49,502 nucleotides of DNA from Streptomyces oryzae. GTDB taxonomy: Bacteria; Actinomycetota; Actinomycetes; Streptomycetales; Streptomycetaceae. The position numbers were made by a program, and so were the translations under genes. The notes under the pieces were generated by a model. That model saw only the letters and a program-made list of their open reading frames with translations. It did no database searches and was not told where the DNA came from. How positions within the stretch are numbered: position 1 is the stretch's first letter; each line of letters begins with the position of its first letter. Positions 14,046 through 22,848 of the stretch are shown one piece after another. Where the stretch lies: the NCBI RefSeq assembly GCF_017676365.1, contig NZ_JADKMA010000028.1:1-49502 (forward strand), read 5' to 3'.

Positions 14046-14879
14046 GTGCCCGAGGGCCACACCATCCACCGGCTCGCGCGCGATGTCGCGGACCGGTTCG
14101 CCGGTCACCCGCTGGACGCGTCCAGCCCGCAGGGCAAGTTCGCGGACGGCGCCGCGCTGCTGGACGGCGCGGCGCTGACCGCCACCGAGGCGCACGGCAA
14201 ACACCTGTTCCTGGGCTTCGGCCCGCTCGGCTGGGTGCACATACACCTCGGCCTGTACGGCACCCTCCGCTTCGGCGAGGGCCCGCCGCCCGCGCCCGTG
14301 GGGCAGGTCAGGCTGCGCCTCGCCACCCGCCCCGGCGCACCCCCCGAGGGTCCGCTGCACTACGCGGAGCTGCGCGGGCCCACCCGGTGCGAGCTGCTGA
14401 CCGCGCCGGAGAAGCAGGCGGTCAGCGACCGGCTCGGCCCCGATCCGCTGCGCCCCGCCTCGGAGCCCGAGGCCGCCTGGGCGCGGATCTCCCGCAGCCG
14501 CACCAGCATCGCCGCGCTGCTCATGGACCAGAAGATCGTCGCCGGGGTCGGCAATGTCTACCGCGCCGAGGTGCTGTTCCGGCACGGCATCGACCCGTAC
14601 CGTGCCGGACGCGATCTCACGCGTGCCGAATGGGAAGCCATCTGGTCGGATCTGGTCGCCCTGATGACTGACGGCGTGCGGAAGAACCGCATCGACACCG
14701 TGCGGGACGAGCACACCCCCGAGGCCATGGGACGGCCGCCGCGCGTGGACGACCACGGCGGCGAGGTCTACGTCTACCGCCGGGCGGCCCAGCCGTGCTT
14801 GGTGTGCGGCACCCCTGTGGCCACCGCCGAACTCGCGGCCCGCAATCTGTTCTGGTGCCCCACGTGCCAGCGCCGGTGA
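14046..14879 (+). CDS. Fpg/Nei family DNA glycosylase-AP lyase (Nei2-like)
   Basis: Base-excision repair enzyme that removes oxidised bases and cleaves the abasic site. Starts GTG and matures to PEGHTIHR: Pro2 is the catalytic nucleophile and Glu3 its partner. The central helix-two-turn-helix is seen as VGNVYRAEVLFRHGIDP (about residues 170-187) and the C-terminal zinc finger as CLVCG...CPTC. At 277 residues it is normal for actinobacterial Nei-type glycosylases. The PEGHTIHR start favours Nei2 over MutM. Starts 4 nt after rpiB with no Shine-Dalgarno of its own, implying translational coupling. Confidence 0.93.
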   Translation: MPEGHTIHRLARDVADRFAGHPLDASSPQGKFADGAALLDGAALTATEAHGKHLFLGFGPLGWVHIHLGLYGTLRFGEGPPPAPVGQVRLRLATRPGAPPEGPLHYAELRGPTRCELLTAPEKQAVSDRLGPDPLRPASEPEAAWARISRSRTSIAALLMDQKIVAGVGNVYRAEVLFRHGIDPYRAGRDLTRAEWEAIWSDLVALMTDGVRKNRIDTVRDEHTPEAMGRPPRVDDHGGEVYVYRRAAQPCLVCGTPVATAELAARNLFWCPTCQRR

Positions 14880-14968
14880 GGGCCCGGCTCACCGTTGTCC
14901 GGTGAGGGGGTGCTGCTTTCTGTTGTCTGCGGTCTGCCGGTGTGCTGGGGGCTTGTCACGCCGTTTCC

Positions 14969-14989
14969 GCGCGCCCCTTCGGGGCGCGC
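14969..14989 (+). terminator. Hairpin after the DNA glycosylase gene
   Basis: 9-bp stem GCGCGCCCC / GGGGCGCGC with a TTC loop, upstream of the next gene's ribosome-binding site. Related to the hairpin at 146-166. Confidence 0.5.
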
Positions 14990-15014
14990 CCACCGTCCGA
15001 AGGAGTGAGACAGC

Positions 15015-15245
15015 ATGATGCCGCCCTGGTGTGCCGTCTGCGGTGCCCGTCCGGGGTCCGATGCCGAGTACCGGCAGTTCCGGCTGGTGTACTTCCGCGA
15101 GACGGGACCGCCGCAGACCGATATCGACGAGGACGGCTGGGCCGGCCATCCGGACAACGCCGTGTGGTTCTGCGCACCGCATCTGCCGTCGGCCGAAGCC
15201 CTGCGGCACCTGCCGGCCGGGGAGGCGCTGGCGCGGCTGCGCTGA
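15015..15245 (+). CDS. Small Cys-pair protein of unknown function
   Basis: Protein of 76 residues with CAVC at 6-9 and C53/H56 (CAPH), a spacing that could bind one zinc. The centre has YFRETGPPQTDID and GHPDNAVWFC, and the C-terminus is an Ala/Leu-rich helix. AGGAG at 15001-15005 is 9 nt before ATG 15015 (a second ATG follows at once). GC3 is high, so coding is likely. I do not recognise the family; a small zinc-ribbon-like protein is a guess. Confidence 0.75.
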   Translation: MMPPWCAVCGARPGSDAEYRQFRLVYFRETGPPQTDIDEDGWAGHPDNAVWFCAPHLPSAEALRHLPAGEALARLR

Positions 15246-15261
15246 CCGGGCCCGGGCCCGG

Positions 15262-16515
15262 TCAGAACCCGTGCGGCAGCCACGGCTGTACCTCGCTCGT
15301 GAAGGCCGCGGCCGTGGCCCGCAGCGCCCCTGAGCCTGGCCGCTGCTCGGCCACCAGCCCGGCGCCCGCCAGCGCCGTGAGGGACGTACCGCCCAGATAG
15401 GCGCGCCCCAGCTCCCGTACGGACAGCGACAGGTCGGCGGCGTCCCGGGTGGGCTCGCACACCGCGCCCTTCTCGTCGCCCGACAGCCGCCAGCGCCCGG
15501 TGTTCCACGGGCAGAACGCGTCCTCGACCTCCAGCACCACATCCACCGGCGCCGCATAGCAGCGCGCTGCCAGCGCGGCACCGACCTCCACCGGGCGCAG
15601 ATACAGCGAGTCACCGACAGCCGTACCGCACCGGCGCGGGTCGTTCACCAGGTGCAGCCATGGATCGTCCAGTGGCCGGTCCCCGGCGACGATCGACGTC
15701 GTCAGGTCGATGTCCCACAAAAACCGCCAGAGGGCTGCATATCCGGCCGGATCGAGCGCCTCCAGCTCCCGCAGCCGCACCTCGCCGTCCGAGGCGCCCG
15801 TCTCCGTCCAGCGCACGTTCACCGCGTAGCGCGCGTACCCCACCGGCTCGCCGTCGCGCAGCGCCACCACACAGCGCAGTGGCGAGGCGCCCGCACGGCT
15901 GCGTTCCGGGTCGAGCAGCGGCATCCGCTCCCAGCCAGGGCGCCGCGCGAGCATCCCCGGCCGCCGGGGCACCACCCGCGCGTAGACGGCCTCGCACTCC
16001 GCCAGCAGCGATGCCGCCTCGTCGGACTGACGCAGCCGCAGCCCGTCCGCCTCGGCAGCCGTCGGCGCGGGCAGCTCCAGCGCGACCCTGCTGGTGTCGA
16101 TACGCGCTGAGAGAGCGCGGGCGGCCAGTCCGTACCCGAAGCGGCCGTAGATCGCCGGCTCGGACGCCGTCAGCGCGGCCAGCGGCTCCTGGCCCGCGGC
16201 CCGCACGTCCTCCAGCTGCCGCCGCATCATCGAGCGCAGCAGCCCCCGCCTGCGGTGGGTGGGCGCGACGCTCACCATCGTCACCCCGGCAGTCGGGACC
16301 ACCGCGCCGCCGGGCACCGCCATCCGGAAGGACAGCAGCCCCGCCGTCGCAACCGGCCGGCCCTCGTCCCAAATCCCCAGCGACCGCTCGACCTCCGTCA
16401 GCGAGCGGTACAGCTCCCGCTCCTGAGACGTCTCCTCGGAGGCGAACGCGCTCAGCAGCACGTCGTACCAGGCATCCCACTCCGACCGTTGAAGAACCCG
16501 CGGCTCCATCGTCAT
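15262..16515 (-). CDS. GNAT N-acetyltransferase, Eis family
   Basis: Cytosolic acetyl-CoA-dependent acetyltransferase of 417 residues, the length of Eis-type double-GNAT plus SCP2-like enzymes. The N-terminal GNAT domain has VSVAPTHRRRGLLRSMM, the acetyl-CoA phosphate loop (R88-L92), and IYGRFGYG with the general acid Tyr123. The C-terminus ends exactly in Phe417, whose carboxylate serves as base in Mycobacterium Eis. Eis proteins acetylate aminoglycosides or lysine side chains; the substrate here is unknown. Start ATG 16515, with another Met two codons later; no Shine-Dalgarno is seen, so leaderless translation is possible. Confidence 0.9.
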   Translation of the reverse strand: MTMEPRVLQRSEWDAWYDVLLSAFASEETSQERELYRSLTEVERSLGIWDEGRPVATAGLLSFRMAVPGGAVVPTAGVTMVSVAPTHRRRGLLRSMMRRQLEDVRAAGQEPLAALTASEPAIYGRFGYGLAARALSARIDTSRVALELPAPTAAEADGLRLRQSDEAASLLAECEAVYARVVPRRPGMLARRPGWERMPLLDPERSRAGASPLRCVVALRDGEPVGYARYAVNVRWTETGASDGEVRLRELEALDPAGYAALWRFLWDIDLTTSIVAGDRPLDDPWLHLVNDPRRCGTAVGDSLYLRPVEVGAALAARCYAAPVDVVLEVEDAFCPWNTGRWRLSGDEKGAVCEPTRDAADLSLSVRELGRAYLGGTSLTALAGAGLVAEQRPGSGALRATAAAFTSEVQPWLPHGF

Positions 16516-16648
16516 ACGGCCATGCCTAGCAGGCAGTTCGAACGAGGGCGAACGTTTTTACCCGCGGGCGCGCCGCCCCCTGTGCGCGCGGACCGCGCGC
16601 ACGCCCCCTGACCGGTGCCGGGAATCGACGGGCCGCCGACGGGGTGGC

Positions 16649-16654
16649 TAGGCT
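16649..16654 (+). promoter_or_regulatory. -10 element (TAGGCT) of the phosphatase gene
   Basis: TAGGCT with 8 nt to ATG 16663 and no Shine-Dalgarno, consistent with a leaderless or near-leaderless mRNA. Confidence 0.5.
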
Positions 16655-16662
16655 CCCTGAAC

Positions 16663-17826
16663 ATGGCGGATCGCCGCGCGGGACTCATCGCAGCGACGGC
16701 CCGGTGGCACCAGGCGTACAAAGCCTGGCACCGGGTCCGCATCAACTTGCGCAAATCCGCCGTCGACTACTTCAGAGGCGGCGCCTCCGACTGGGTCGCG
16801 CTGGCCGGGCTCGTGCTCACCGTCCCGGCGCTGGCCTGCGCCACCGTCCTCAACCCGCTGTGGTTCGCGCCGGAAGCCCTCGTACTGCCGCTGATCGCGG
16901 GCGGACTGCTGCTGCGGCCCGCCAGCCTGCTCGGGCTGTACGCCGCCGCCGCGATCGCCCTCATGGTGGAGTCGCTGCTGCTGCGGCCGTGGGAGCTGGC
17001 GAACGGCGCGGGCAGCGTCACGCCGGGCACCATCCTGGTGGTGGCGGCGGCCGGGCTCTCCGGGCTGCTGGTGGCGCAGTTCCGCAGCCGCGTCGGCGTG
17101 CCCTGGCGGCGCGGCGGCACCATGCTCTTCGACCTGCGCGAACGCATTCGTGTCCAGAGCAAGTTGCCCAAGCTGCCCGCCGGATGGCACCACGAGATGG
17201 CGCTGCGCCCGGCGGGCGGCCAGTCCTTCTCCGGGGACTTCGTCGTCGCCGCGCGCACAGGGCCCGGCCGCCGCACCCTGGAAGTCGTCCTCACCGACGT
17301 CTCCGGCAAGGGCATGGACGCCGCCTCCCGGGCGCTGCTGCTCTCCGGCGCCTTCGGCGGACTGCTCGGCTCGCTGCCCCCGCACGCCTTCCTGCCGGCC
17401 GCCAACGGCTATCTGCTGCGCCAGTCCTGGGACGAGGGCTTCGCCACCTCCGTGCACCTGGTCCTCGATCTGGACAGCGGCGACTACGAGTTGCTGTCCG
17501 CGGGGCACGTGCCGGCGATGCAGCTCAACGCCGGGTCGGGCAAGTGGGAGGAGAAGGCCGCCGAGGGCCCGCTGCTGGGGGTGTACGACGGTGCCGAGTT
17601 CGACCCGGTCAAGGGAACGCTGCGGCGCGGCGATGTGCTGATGCTCTTCACCGACGGGCTGGTCGAGACCGCCGAGCGCGATCTGACCGAGGGCATGGAC
17701 CGGCTCACCGGCGAGGCCGACCGCTATGTCGCCTCCAGCTTCCACGGCGCCGCCTGGCACCTGATCGAGTCGGTGGCGCGGGACGTCAACGACGACCGGG
17801 CCCTGCTGCTGATCTGCCGCGACTGA
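16663..17826 (+). CDS. Membrane-linked PP2C-family (SpoIIE/RsbU-like) serine phosphatase
   Basis: Protein of 387 residues. The N-terminal part has three to four TM helices (about 40-150), followed by a cytoplasmic PPM/SpoIIE phosphatase domain. Metal-binding Asps are visible: SGDFVVA (D192), TDVSGKGMDA (D212), FTDGLVE (D331) and DVNDDRALLLI (D377/D378). Such enzymes dephosphorylate anti-sigma-factor antagonists; Streptomyces encodes many. No sensor (PAS/GAF) or anti-sigma partner lies nearby, so the pathway is unknown. The start at ATG 16663 fits the -10 at 16649. Confidence 0.92.
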   Translation: MADRRAGLIAATARWHQAYKAWHRVRINLRKSAVDYFRGGASDWVALAGLVLTVPALACATVLNPLWFAPEALVLPLIAGGLLLRPASLLGLYAAAAIALMVESLLLRPWELANGAGSVTPGTILVVAAAGLSGLLVAQFRSRVGVPWRRGGTMLFDLRERIRVQSKLPKLPAGWHHEMALRPAGGQSFSGDFVVAARTGPGRRTLEVVLTDVSGKGMDAASRALLLSGAFGGLLGSLPPHAFLPAANGYLLRQSWDEGFATSVHLVLDLDSGDYELLSAGHVPAMQLNAGSGKWEEKAAEGPLLGVYDGAEFDPVKGTLRRGDVLMLFTDGLVETAERDLTEGMDRLTGEADRYVASSFHGAAWHLIESVARDVNDDRALLLICRD

Positions 17827-17923
17827 CCCGCGGCAAACCGGGAGGCCCTGGCTCACCCACTGTCCGCACGTTCGAAAGCACGGCGCGGAGCGACAGGTGA
17901 GCGACGGAGGCGAGCAACACAAG

Positions 17924-17953
17924 GGCCCCCTCCCGCAGTTGCGGAAGGGGGCC
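17924..17953. terminator. Terminator between phosphatase and acyltransferase genes
   Basis: 14-bp stem (17924-17937 with 17940-17953) with one mismatch and a tight loop around GTT, between convergent genes. Confidence 0.6.
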
Positions 17954-18013
17954 GGAAGCAGCTCTCGGGGGCGGGGCTGCTTCGCTCCGAGGGGCTGCGT
18001 GCAGTGCTCCTGG

Positions 18014-19210
18014 CTACTTCTTGCGGTGGGAGGCGGGCTTTCCGGCTTCCCTCCGGCGGGCGATGGCCCCCGGGTCCCGCTTGAAGAACCAGTCCATCTT
18101 CGGCTCGATGATGAACTTGAACATCCGCGTCACCCACGGAGTGCACAGCACCGTCATCATCGCGGCGGCCAGCAGCGTGATGGCCACCCGGCTCAGCGGA
18201 TGGTCGACCCAGTCCATCTCGTACCAGTCGAACTGCCGGGAGCTCTGGATGAAGAAGATGTGCAGCAGATAGGCGTACAGCGTCCCGGCGCCCAGCGGCG
18301 TGAACCACATGAGCCGCCGCGGAACCCACGACAGGAAGCAGGCCGTCATCACCAGGCCGCAGCCGAACAGCGCGAGATACATCACCGCGCCCGCCCAGGA
18401 GGGGACGTGCATGTCGGCCGCTGCCTTGTCGTGCAGGAACCACGCCTTGGACATCCTGGGTACGGCCCAGTAGGCGAAGACCATCGTGCACAACGTCACC
18501 GGGACCGCGAGATAGCGCGCCTGCTTGCGCTTGACCAGCTTGAAGTGTTCGGGGCGCAGCTGGAGCCCGAGCACGAAGAACGGCAGGAACTGTGCCACCC
18601 GCATCAGGTTCAGATCGCTGCTGATGGTCGGCGTCACGCTCGCGGCGGCGCCGATCGCCAGCGCGACGGGCATCGGCCAGCGCAGGCTCTTCCACAGCGG
18701 TGTCGTCAGCCGCCAGAGGAACAGCGCGCACAGGAACCACAGCGCGAACCCGGGCTCCTGGAAATGGAACTCACGGTCCGGGTCGTCGTTGGCCCAGCGC
18801 ATGAAGTACGTGTAGGCGAACTGGATCGCCAGGTAGGGCACGACGACGCCGGTGACCAGCCGCTGGACCTGCTTCGGCTTGCCCTCGAAGCTCCTGGACA
18901 GATAGCCGGAGATGATGATGAACGCCGGCATGTGGAACGTGTAGAGGACGAAGTACAGCGCTTCGGCCGTACGGCTGTCACTGCGCAGCGGATCCCACGC
19001 GTGGCCGATCCCGACGAGGACGATCGTGAGGTACTTCGCGTTGTCGAAGAACGGGTCCCGTTGCTTGGCTGCTGGCTTCTTCTGCGCCTTCGCGGGCTGC
19101 GACTTCGCAGGTTGGTCCACAGACGCCGGTGGCGTCTGGGAGGGGGACTCCTGGCGGACGGGGGGGAGCGGCGCCCGCTCATAACCAGCGTGCAACATCT
19201 GCCGCACCAT
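18014..19210 (-). CDS. Acyltransferase 3 family membrane protein (O-acetyltransferase-like)
   Basis: Polytopic membrane protein of 398 residues, about ten TM helices, after a cytoplasmic Pro/Lys/Gln-rich N-terminus (about 50 residues). Family signs are FFDNAKYLTIVLVGIGHAWD with the conserved His, and FHMPAFIIISGYLSR near the second helix. These enzymes move acetyl or other acyl groups from the cytosol onto sugars or cell-wall polymers. The arrangement resembles fucose-4-O-acetylase-type members. The C-terminus is basic (RKK). Substrate unknown; no sugar genes adjoin it. Start ATG 19210; TTCAACCGCT precedes it with no Shine-Dalgarno. Confidence 0.9.
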   Translation of the reverse strand: MVRQMLHAGYERAPLPPVRQESPSQTPPASVDQPAKSQPAKAQKKPAAKQRDPFFDNAKYLTIVLVGIGHAWDPLRSDSRTAEALYFVLYTFHMPAFIIISGYLSRSFEGKPKQVQRLVTGVVVPYLAIQFAYTYFMRWANDDPDREFHFQEPGFALWFLCALFLWRLTTPLWKSLRWPMPVALAIGAAASVTPTISSDLNLMRVAQFLPFFVLGLQLRPEHFKLVKRKQARYLAVPVTLCTMVFAYWAVPRMSKAWFLHDKAAADMHVPSWAGAVMYLALFGCGLVMTACFLSWVPRRLMWFTPLGAGTLYAYLLHIFFIQSSRQFDWYEMDWVDHPLSRVAITLLAAAMMTVLCTPWVTRMFKFIIEPKMDWFFKRDPGAIARRREAGKPASHRKK

Positions 19211-19840
19211 AGCGGTTGAACATGTGAGCCGTAAATTCTCGCCAGGCTCCTCCTTCCCGCCTCACCGCACGCTATTCCTCCGGCTTACCGGACGAAGCTG
19301 ACGGACCGTGACGCGAATGGTCGGTCTGATGCCCGATGTCCCACCTAAGCGTGGTGTATGAGCCCGCTGAGGCGTCTGAGGTCGGCCTGCCGGTGTCGCC
19401 CGGCACCGGCTGTGAGGGAGGACACAATTCACAGCGGGGCGCAGAGATTTCGGGTGTGCGGGTGATTTTCCGGGCGTGTGATCCGGGCGGCACGGCGTGC
19501 CGGACTTTATGCACCAGGTGCACCCCTTGTGCCGGTGTCCGCGCAGCGCATTCGCACATTCGTCAAGCGACCGGGTATTGATCAAGCCGAATTGATGGCT
19601 GGATTTCTCACTGTTGCCCGGACGCCTTGTCAGCTACGCCGACTACGCCCCAAGCGTCCCGTAGTGTCCGTCTCCGGCGATCAGTATTTACCCGATGATG
19701 GCGCCGTCGGCCCCTCACCCGGCTCCACCCGCACGGGAGTTGGTGGCACGATGGGGAAGCGCTGTGCGCGCGGGGGTGCGGCCACGGTGGCAGACCCCCA
19801 AGGCCGGGTGAGGCTTCCGACCATGAGGGTGTGAGCAGTT
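19211..19840. other. 630-nt spacer without a firm gene
   Basis: Neither strand shows a frame with the codon bias of the neighbours. Visible: a TGCACCAGGTGCA palindrome near 19509-19521, GGCACGGCGTGCC just before it, AT-richer sequence at 19560-19610, and TAGTGT at 19662-19667, a possible -10 for the small membrane-protein gene. A weak 95-codon minus-strand frame (19272-19559) lacks a ribosome-binding site and is not called. Confidence 0.5.
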
Positions 19841-20035
19841 GTGGCGATCTCGCTGTCCGTAGTCCTGCTGTTGGCGGTCATCCTGGTCGTGATGATCCGG
19901 AGCAAGTCCATAAAGCCCGGCCCCGCCGTCGTCGCCGTGCTCTTCGGCTTCTTCCTCGCCTCCACCGGCATGGCCCCGTCGATCAACCGGTTCCTGAACT
20001 CGGTCGCGGACACGATCAACCAGATCAGCTTCTAG
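19841..20035 (+). CDS. Small single- or double-pass membrane protein, unknown
   Basis: Protein of 64 residues. A strongly hydrophobic helix opens the protein (LSVVLLLAVILVVMI), then a short basic loop RSKSIKPG, a second hydrophobic stretch (VVAVLFGFFLASTG) and a polar amphipathic C-terminus. GTG start at 19841 with GAGGGTGTGAG upstream. A small protein of this kind next to the tRNA-Gly gene is familiar from other Streptomyces, by memory, but its role is not known to me. Confidence 0.8.
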   Translation: MAISLSVVLLLAVILVVMIRSKSIKPGPAVVAVLFGFFLASTGMAPSINRFLNSVADTINQISF

Positions 20036-20144
20036 GGGCTCCGCCCGGCAGGGGCACGAGGCTTCCACAGGAGCACGGCGCTGCCGGGGCCCGCACTCCC
20101 TGTGACCCCTCACTGTCACAGCGCACCCCCACATGCCGCGACGA

Positions 20145-20178
20145 CGAAGGCCCGGCCCCCACGGGGGCCGGGCCTTCG
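20145..20178. terminator. Strong terminator between the small membrane-protein gene and tRNA-Gly
   Basis: 16-bp perfect complementarity (CGAAGGCCCGGCCCCC with its complement) and minimal loop, followed by TT. It lies between convergent units. Confidence 0.85.
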
Positions 20179-20186
20179 TTCATGCG

Positions 20187-20257
20187 AGCGGGCGACGGGA
20201 ATCGAACCCGCGTAGCTGGTTTGGAAGACCAGGGCTCTACCATTGAGCTACGCCCGC
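20187..20257 (-). tRNA. tRNA-Gly (anticodon UCC)
   Basis: 71-nt cloverleaf on the minus strand. Acceptor GCGGGCG pairs with CGCCCGC; the D arm starts with TAGCTCAATGGTAGAGC; the anticodon stem CTGGT/ACCAG encloses CTTCCAA, anticodon TCC; the T arm is GCGGGTTCGATTCCCGT. CCA is not encoded. Confidence 0.97.
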
Positions 20258-20326
20258 GTGGACCGGATCGGCGGCCGGATCGGCACAGCCCGCATCCTAC
20301 GACATGTACTCTACGTGTCGCACCGA

Positions 20327-20403
20327 CGGGGTGTGGCGCAGCTTGGTAGCGCGTCCGCTTTGGGAGCGGAAGGTCGTCGGTTCGAATCCGGCCACCCCGA
20401 CCA
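20327..20403 (+). tRNA. tRNA-Pro (anticodon UGG)
   Basis: 77-nt cloverleaf with encoded CCA. Acceptor CGGGGTG/CACCCCG; anticodon stem TCCGC/GCGGA around TTTGGGA, anticodon TGG; T loop GGTTCGAATCC. It sits about 100 nt upstream of tig. Divergent from tRNA-Gly. Confidence 0.97.
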
Positions 20404-20503
20404 CGTACTATGAAAGACGCGCGTGCCTGTGTCGTGTCTGCATGCATACGGGGCGCAGCCAAGAATCAGCAGAACCCCAATGCCAGCCCCAAGGAGACCG
20501 ACC

Positions 20504-21925
20504 GTGAAGAGCGCCGTGGAGACTCTGAACCCCACCCGGGTTCGGCTCACTGTCGAGGTGCCCTTCGAGGAGCTCAAGGACAGCCTCGACGCGGCGTACA
20601 AGAAGATCAACCAGCAGGTCACCGTGCCCGGGTTCCGTAAGGGCAAGATCCCTGCGCGCCTGATCGACCAGCGCTTCGGCCGCGGTGCCGTCCTGGAGGA
20701 GGCCGTCAACGACGCGCTTCCGAAGCTCTACCAGTCCGCCGTCGAGGAGGGCGAGCTCAACGTGCTCGGCCAGCCCGAGGTGGACATCACGGAGCTGAAG
20801 GACAACGAGCTGCTGGCCTTCACCGCCGAGGTGGACGTCCGCCCCGAGATCGAGATCCCGGACTACTCCGGCATCGAGGTCGAGGTCGAGGCGGCCGAGG
20901 TCTCCGACGAGGACGTCGACGCTGCCGTCGAGCAGCTGCGCGAGCGCTTCGCCTCGACCTCGGTCGTCGAGCGCCCGGCCGCCGAGGGCGACGTCGTCAA
21001 GGTCGACCTGGAGGCCCGGATCGACGGCGAGGTCCTGGAGGACGGCGTCGCCAAGGGCGTCGACTACACCATCGGCTCCGGTGAGCTGCTCGACGGCATC
21101 GACGAGGCCGTCACCGGGCTGGAGGCCGGCGGCACCGCCACCTTCACCTCCGAGCTGAAGGGCGGCTCCGGCGCCGGCCGCGAGGCCGAGGTCTCCGTCA
21201 CCGTCGAGACCGTCTCCGCTCGCGAACTGCCCGAGCTGGACGACGAGTTCGCCCAGCTGGCCAGCGAGTTCGACACGCTCGAGGAGCTCCGCGAGGACAG
21301 CCGCAAGCGGCTGACCGACCAGAAGAAGCACGAGCAGGCCACCCAGGCCCAGGAGAAGGTGCTCGACGCCCTCCTGGAGCTCGCCGAGGTCCCCGTGCCC
21401 GAGAAGCTGCTCGCGGACGAGATCGAGAGCCGTAAGCACAACCTGGTCAACCACCAGCTCGCCCAGCTCGGCCTGGACCTCGGCTCGTACCTGAAGATGC
21501 AGGACAAGAGCGAGGAAGAGTTCGACGCCGAGCTCAAGGAGCAGGCGGAGAAGGGCATCCGCACCCAGTTCGTCCTCGACGAGCTGGTCAGCAAGGAGAA
21601 GCTCAACGTCAGCCAGGAAGAGCTGACCGAGCACCTGATGCGCCGTGCGCAGTCCTCCGGTATGAGCCCCGACCAGTTCGCGCAGGCCGTGGTCGAGGGC
21701 GGCCAGGTGCCGGTCCTCGTCGGCGAGGTTGCCCGCGGCAAGGCCCTGGCCACCGTGGTCGAGGCCGTGACCGTCAAGGACACCAACGGCGAGGTCGTCG
21801 ACCTGAGCGACGAGGACGAGGCCACCGAGGACGAGGCTGCCGAGGCCGCCGGCACGGAGGCCGCTGCCGAGGGCGCCGAGACGGCCGAGAAGGCCGCGGA
21901 CGCCGGCGACAAGGCCGAGAGCTGA
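20504..21925 (+). CDS. tig: Trigger factor (ribosome-associated chaperone and prolyl isomerase)
   Basis: Binds the ribosome exit tunnel and shields nascent chains. Protein of 473 residues: N-terminal ribosome-binding domain with the signature GFRKGK (43-48); central FKBP-type PPIase domain about 150-245; C-terminal helical chaperone arms about 250-420; then an acidic Ala/Glu tail ([14 protein letters not shown] onward), longer than in E. coli, as is usual in Streptomyces. The GTG start at 20504 ([10 protein letters not shown]) follows AAGGAGA. Lies upstream of clpP1-clpP2-clpX, the classic order, but a strong hairpin separates tig from clpP1. Confidence 0.97.
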   Translation: MKSAVETLNPTRVRLTVEVPFEELKDSLDAAYKKINQQVTVPGFRKGKIPARLIDQRFGRGAVLEEAVNDALPKLYQSAVEEGELNVLGQPEVDITELKDNELLAFTAEVDVRPEIEIPDYSGIEVEVEAAEVSDEDVDAAVEQLRERFASTSVVERPAAEGDVVKVDLEARIDGEVLEDGVAKGVDYTIGSGELLDGIDEAVTGLEAGGTATFTSELKGGSGAGREAEVSVTVETVSARELPELDDEFAQLASEFDTLEELREDSRKRLTDQKKHEQATQAQEKVLDALLELAEVPVPEKLLADEIESRKHNLVNHQLAQLGLDLGSYLKMQDKSEEEFDAELKEQAEKGIRTQFVLDELVSKEKLNVSQEELTEHLMRRAQSSGMSPDQFAQAVVEGGQVPVLVGEVARGKALATVVEAVTVKDTNGEVVDLSDEDEATEDEAAEAAGTEAAAEGAETAEKAADAGDKAES

Positions 21926-21944
21926 TCCGGCCCGCCTGACCCAC

Positions 21945-21994
21945 GAACGGGGGGCGCCGGGGCGCGCGAGTGCACGCCCGGGCGCCCCCCGTTC
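21945..21994 (+). terminator. Terminator after tig
   Basis: About 20-bp stem beginning GAACGGGGGGCGCC and its complement with one mismatch, 10-nt loop, 20 nt after the tig stop. Confidence 0.85.
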
Positions 21995-22032
21995 GGCTGT
22001 TGACCGCGACGTCGGTGGCCGTACGGGGCACC

Positions 22033-22047
22033 TGCGCTCACAGCGAA
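22033..22047 (+). promoter_or_regulatory. ClgR-type operator upstream of clpP1
   Basis: TGCGCTCACAGCGAA contains CGC-N5-GCG followed by AA and fits the CGCYNANRGCGWW core remembered for ClgR, the activator of clp genes in actinobacteria. It is centred about 50 nt upstream of the candidate -10 TAGGGT (22087), a usual activator position. Confidence 0.65.
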
Positions 22048-22086
22048 ATGCGCTCGGCTCGGGATGGCGGCCGACGACCGGCGCGT

Positions 22087-22092
22087 TAGGGT
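22087..22092 (+). promoter_or_regulatory. Candidate clpP1 -10 (TAGGGT)
   Basis: TAGGGT fits TAnnnT, follows the ClgR-type site, and would leave a leader of about 60 nt before clpP1. Confidence 0.45.
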
Positions 22093-22160
22093 CCCCAGTA
22101 GACGAAGACCCCAGTGACGGCCAGCTTCGCGTGGCCGTCCGGACACGAGCAGGTGGACAC

Positions 22161-22778
22161 GTGACGCTTCCGATGCCTTCCGCCGCCGGCGAGCCCAACT
22201 TCGGTGGTGGCCTCGGCGACCAGGTCTACAACCGGCTGCTCGACGAGCGCATCATTTTCCTCGGCCAGCCGGTGGACGACGATATCGCCAACAAGATCAC
22301 CGCCCAGCTTCTGCTCCTTGCCGCCGACCCGGACAAGGACATCTTCCTGTACATCAACAGCCCGGGTGGTTCGGTCCAGGCGGGCATGGCGATCTACGAC
22401 ACCATGCAGTACATCAAGAACGATGTCGTCACCATCGCCATGGGCCTGGCCGCCTCCATGGGGCAGTTCCTGCTGACCGCGGGCACGCCCGGCAAGCGTT
22501 TCGCGCTGCCGAACGCCGACATCCTGATCCACCAGCCCTCGGCGGGCCTGGCGGGCTCGGCCACCGACATCAAGATCCACGCCGAGCAGCTGCTGCGCAC
22601 CAAGAAGAGGCTGGCGGAGCTGTCAGCCGCACACAGCGGTCAGACCGTCGAGCAGTGGACCCGCGACGCGGACCGCGACCGCTGGTTCACCGCCGAGGAG
22701 GCGCGCGAGTACGGCCTCATCGACGAGGTCTACGGCAACGCCGCGCAGCTCCCCGGCGGTGGCGGCACGGGCGCGTGA
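22161..22778 (+). CDS. clpP1: ATP-dependent Clp protease proteolytic subunit ClpP1
   Basis: Serine protease barrel subunit, 205 residues, assembling with ClpP2 and fed by ClpX/ClpC. Catalytic triad S99 (AASMG), H124 (ILIHQP) and D173 (DRDRWF), all present. The short N-terminal propeptide, [11 protein letters not shown], matches the remembered S. lividans ClpP1 start. GTG 22161 was chosen for that reason and for AGGTGG upstream; ATG 22173 is an alternative. In Streptomyces the clpP1P2 operon is activated by ClgR, and a matching site is present upstream. Confidence 0.96.
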   Translation: MTLPMPSAAGEPNFGGGLGDQVYNRLLDERIIFLGQPVDDDIANKITAQLLLLAADPDKDIFLYINSPGGSVQAGMAIYDTMQYIKNDVVTIAMGLAASMGQFLLTAGTPGKRFALPNADILIHQPSAGLAGSATDIKIHAEQLLRTKKRLAELSAAHSGQTVEQWTRDADRDRWFTAEEAREYGLIDEVYGNAAQLPGGGGTGA

Positions 22779-22848
22779 GCCCCGCCACAGCGCCGTACGG
22801 CACACGCCCCTACCGCAGCCACCAGCTCATCTCCAGGAGAACCTCCCG

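Noticed and set aside
20327..20403. Integrated element at tRNA-Pro
   Set aside because: The tRNA is intact and followed by tig; no integrase or duplicated att sequence is visible.
20408..22198. 596-codon minus-strand frame opposite tig
   Set aside because: Low-complexity Leu/Val/Gly/Asp shadow of trigger factor; it also runs across tRNA-Pro.
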